A DNA stretch of 64,000 bases. It comes from Pseudoscleropodium purum. Lineage: Eukaryota > Streptophyta > Bryopsida > Hypnales > Brachytheciaceae. The translations under genes and the position numbers were made by a program. The notes under the pieces are model-generated. The model worked only from the letters and a program-made list of their open reading frames with translations. It made no database searches and was not told the origin of the DNA. The DNA lies in the NCBI GenBank assembly GCA_963969395.1, contig OZ017796.1:13828501-13892500 (forward strand). The letters are read 5' to 3'. Below are positions 60,719 through 64,000 of the stretch, one piece after another. Positions within the stretch are counted from its first letter, which is position 1, and each line of letters starts with the position of its first letter.

Positions 60719-63700
60719 ATATATCCACCCTTCCTTTTTACTCACCAATCAATTTCTGGTCCTTCTAATTTTTGTTTGGTTTTGGATCCTCCATTTTCAC
60801 ACTCCAATAGATAATTTAGAAAGGCACTCGCCAATAATGAAATACTTGGCAATTCTTCCATAACATTGGCAAGAAGTAATTTGGAAGAGCAATAAATTTA
60901 TTGAATTTGGTCATCTCATTGCTCTTGATAGTGACAAATTCTTACTTGCTTTTGAAATTATTTGAAAAGTTTTGAAGAAGGAATGCATCATCTTTTTTGT
61001 CCAAGTCATTGTTGCTAAGTTAACCACTTTTCGGATGGAAATTGTTGTCAATGAAGCAACCAAATGTAAGGTTGGTAAGGCTGAAGGTGAAGCTCTTGTT
61101 GGTGTTGATTTAGCTTCTTTCTTTGTCTTCTCATTTGAAATTGAAAGGCAAGACACTACATTATGCGCACAAAGTGGGTCTAGTAGGATAATTTTGGGGT
61201 TCACTAGGGATAAAAGTAAAAAAAAGTTATCTATTTTGAGCCATGTCTAGGGTATGTTCTAAACTTCTCCTAGCTAATTTGGGGTCTTTAATTGCAAATG
61301 TGAATTCAAAATTTGCAAATTTTTTTTTGTGAAAACTAAAAAATTCCTGCATTTTTCCTCGAGGTAAATTAAACCTCCTAGGCCCATTTCCTAAGCATGA
61401 TTTAATTTCCCGCAATTGAAAGAAGGAAGCTAAGTGTAGAAAATGTTGAAAAGCACCACTATTGATGTCAAACTCGAATTTTGATTTGTAGCAATGATGA
61501 TGATTGGAAAGAAGCTATGAAAGCAGTGCAATATAGTTAATTGTAAAGTGTGTGAAATAAGGCCTAGGAATCCGAGTTTGAGAAAAATACAAGATGAAAG
61601 TCCTTGAAGCACCAAAACTAGGTTGATGGAGTTTGGTGCTGTGTTTTTTTGGTACTATTTTTAGTTAGACCTTCATCTGACACCCATATTATAAACTAGG
61701 AAGACCTCTACAAGTAACTCTAACAAGAATCATGTTTTGGGAATTAAAAAAGAACTTGGAAGAAACTTTTAGCAATGGTCTTTCCAATTGAAGAATTGTT
61801 CTAAGAGCATATCGTTGCATTTTGGACTAGTAGCAAGTTCAAAGGAGATGGTTCAAAGTTCACATATTTATTCTGAGTCTACCAAATTGCATTTGATGGC
61901 TGCAACTTTGGGGGCTTGTATCTTCTTAATCCAATGTTTGTTTTCAATAAAAATTTATTGGATTACATTCCCCTTGAAGTCTAGTTATTGTAGTAAAAAT
62001 TTCATGTCAATCCAAATGGTTTTGAATGTTTGGGAACAATTCAAAGTTCAAAATCCTAATATTTTTGGATTGTAGAGAACTTTAGTGACTTGTTTTTTCT
62101 TCATATAGTGTCTGTTTTCAATAAAATTTCTTTGGGAAAGTTGCACATACTAGTTTAGTTTGTGTGTCTAAAATTTTATATGAATTAAAGAAGTTATGAT
62201 TAACTGAAAGTCATTTTAGTAGAAGGAGGTTTAGCCTTAGATGTGTTTTTTGCAACTTTTAATGACATTTCAAAGCCATTTTGTAGACATAATGAGTCAA
62301 TAGAATGATATTATTTCACCACTATGCTTGTATTTTGGTTTTGAATTACTTTTAATTATAGTTACAAGTTTTTTCATTTGAATAGGTTTAGAAATCAAAT
62401 TTCATGGCCTCCAAATGTGTTGCTAGGAAAATTTCAACATCCTTTTTCAATGCTAAAACATTCTAATCTTGCAATCTATGTAGCCAAATGACTCCAAATT
62501 TGATTCACATCATTTGCAACACATACACTACAAGATTGTATGGTTGAGATTTCTATACCTTAGTGACATTTAGATCTATAACACTTCAAAAGCAATGATT
62601 TATTTAAACCCCAAAAGACCTTGGACCTTTAGGGATTAATCTCAATGTAGAGGAATAGAAGGCCAACTTGTCATAGTAATTGACACACTAGTAGAAAATT
62701 GAGTTTTGCAAAACATTATCCTCTAATATGTCTATACAATAAGTTGATTTAACATGCTTCCATTTTGGCATGCATTATATCTTGTGTTTCTTATAATGCA
62801 ACATTCTAATCACAAAATATGGAATATGAATAAGTTTGCCTTTTTTATGCCTTTGCCTTTCAAATTTACAAACATGATAAATTTCAATGCATATGAGATT
62901 ATAATAGTAGTTTTGAGCACATCATTTGGTTGAGCATAAGGGAAAGAGTATCTTCACCAACATGCATCATAAAGTGTTCAAAGAATATGGAATAGTTGGG
63001 AGTAAGGTAGAAGCTTAACCAACCTCTCGTAGTAAAAATGAAATAATCGTGTTTTTTGCAAAACTTTGAACCTTATTTAATCATGATAAATCAATTTTTT
63101 TCAAATTTTATCCAAATATTGAAATGTTGAAAATCAAATTAGCTTTGAGATCCAAATATCCTATTGTGATTTCAAGTCTCCAAAGAAAATTCACGGACAA
63201 AGTTCAAAGAAAGATATGAAGTATATTTTCATACCTTGTCTCTTAGTAACTTTTTATTTCAGACTTCAAATCATAAATAGATTTTTGAAACTGAGACATA
63301 ACTTCATTTCCCTCATTTTTTAAGTTAGACAAAGTTTAAAAAAAATTGATTTACCATGCTTAAACGAGGTTCAAAGTTTTACTAAGTGCACAACAACTTT
63401 GTTTTTGACATATCCCATATGAATTGTTGTATCTCCTATTCCCTACTTGTATAAGCTACTTGCCTGTTTTGAACATTAATTAGAATGAAAATTATGATTG
63501 AACATTGAGTAATAATAAAAAAAAATTGTTCACAACAAATAACTCTATTGTTGATGGTGACAATGATTGAACAAAGATTGCAATGATATCATGTTGGAGG
63601 CAAAATGCATGTGTCTAAAAATTTTGAATCTATATCCTCTCCACTTCACATGCCATATCATAAAAAAATCCTTGTGGGAAATTTAGAGAAGCCCTATTCA

Positions 63701-64000
63701 TATTTGTCTTTATATACAAAACACTTTTTGTAATGTTCAAATTTTTATGTTAGATGATGTTAAACAATATTTGAGTGACATTTTTTTTAATTGTAATGAT
63801 GGGATGTTTTTTCAAACTCATTTTGAAGTTAATGTTGTGTTTCTCATAAGGTTTTTTTCTTCTAAATGGTAGAATTGCCTAATGTCAACCAGGGACCCAA
63901 TTCCAACCCATAGGGTTGAAAATAGTTGCAGTAAAGGCCGGAACAAATTTCCAACCAAAGAATAGAATATGTTTTTCCTCCTTTTCAAAATTGGGACTAA
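60719..64000. other. AT-rich intergenic DNA with isolated element ends
   Basis: A right end of the TTAA family (TTGGACCTTTAGGGA|TTAA at 62621-62639) follows about 250 bp related to the right half of copy F. A lone CACTA-like end (CACTAGTAGAAAATTG) occurs at 62686. ORFs of 60-97 codons (61.0-61.2 and 61.8-62.1 kb) are unrecognised. Confidence 0.4.

Noticed and set aside
62686..62701. CACTAGTAGAAAATTG word as a complete CACTA element
   Set aside because: Only one end is visible before the window closes; recorded as an isolated end only.
1..64000. CRISPR arrays, bacterial operons, rRNA genes
   Set aside because: Spliced plant genes and MITEs show this is plant nuclear DNA; no such arrays or genes were seen.

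Overview
This is nuclear DNA of a land plant. The only genes I can support are two intron-containing members of the plant-specific NPH3/RPT2-like (NRL) family, which combine a BTB/POZ domain with an NPH3 domain. Both lie on the minus strand and are separated by about 30 kb. The rest is AT-rich intergenic DNA with many short non-autonomous DNA transposons, including hAT-, CACTA- and Stowaway-like elements. I see no tRNA, rRNA, CRISPR array, organellar block, viral gene or autonomous transposase. The exact lineage cannot be fixed from the sequence. The introns are compact (155-939 bp) and the intergenic DNA is long and AT-rich.

Layout. 1-1540 is a degenerate tandem repeat of about 500 bp. 1901-3254 may be an old mobile element. 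3255-14150 is a GC-richer gene island holding NRL gene 1 (coding 5760-9514, six exons, 665 aa). 14151-37600 is repeat-rich, AT-rich DNA broken by small GC-rich islands without convincing ORFs (about 18.0-19.6, 25.2-26.6, 34.0-34.5 and 36.55-36.85 kb). 37600-46700 is the second gene island, with NRL gene 2 (coding 39440-44263, six exons, 662 aa). 46700-64000 is again AT-rich and rich in foldback and transposon-like repeats.

The two NRL genes share every splice position and phase. Exons 1, 2, 3 and 5 have identical lengths (59, 70, 342 and 129 nt), so the genes are paralogues, perhaps from an old local duplication. Family knowledge suggests both encode CUL3-type substrate adaptors or plasma-membrane scaffolds of the phototropin/auxin-transport (NPH3/NPY) kind. 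Their C-terminal tails differ: gene 2 ends with a basic RxS-type tail like the 14-3-3 site of NPH3, while gene 1 ends RHTTA.

The most notable observations are: (1) a roughly 175-bp tandem duplication in the last intron of gene 1 that copied the final splice acceptor and creates a decoy 3' splice site leading straight to a stop; (2) a repeat family of about 0.93 kb without ORFs, whose copies run from CCCCTAAAG to CTTTAGGGG and are flanked by TTAA, with at least six copies, one nested inside a related copy; (3) a GC-rich hAT-type miniature element with a perfect 8-bp target duplication; (4) several further inverted-repeat elements whose ends can be placed to the base. All boundaries were read by eye; no alignment or database search was run.
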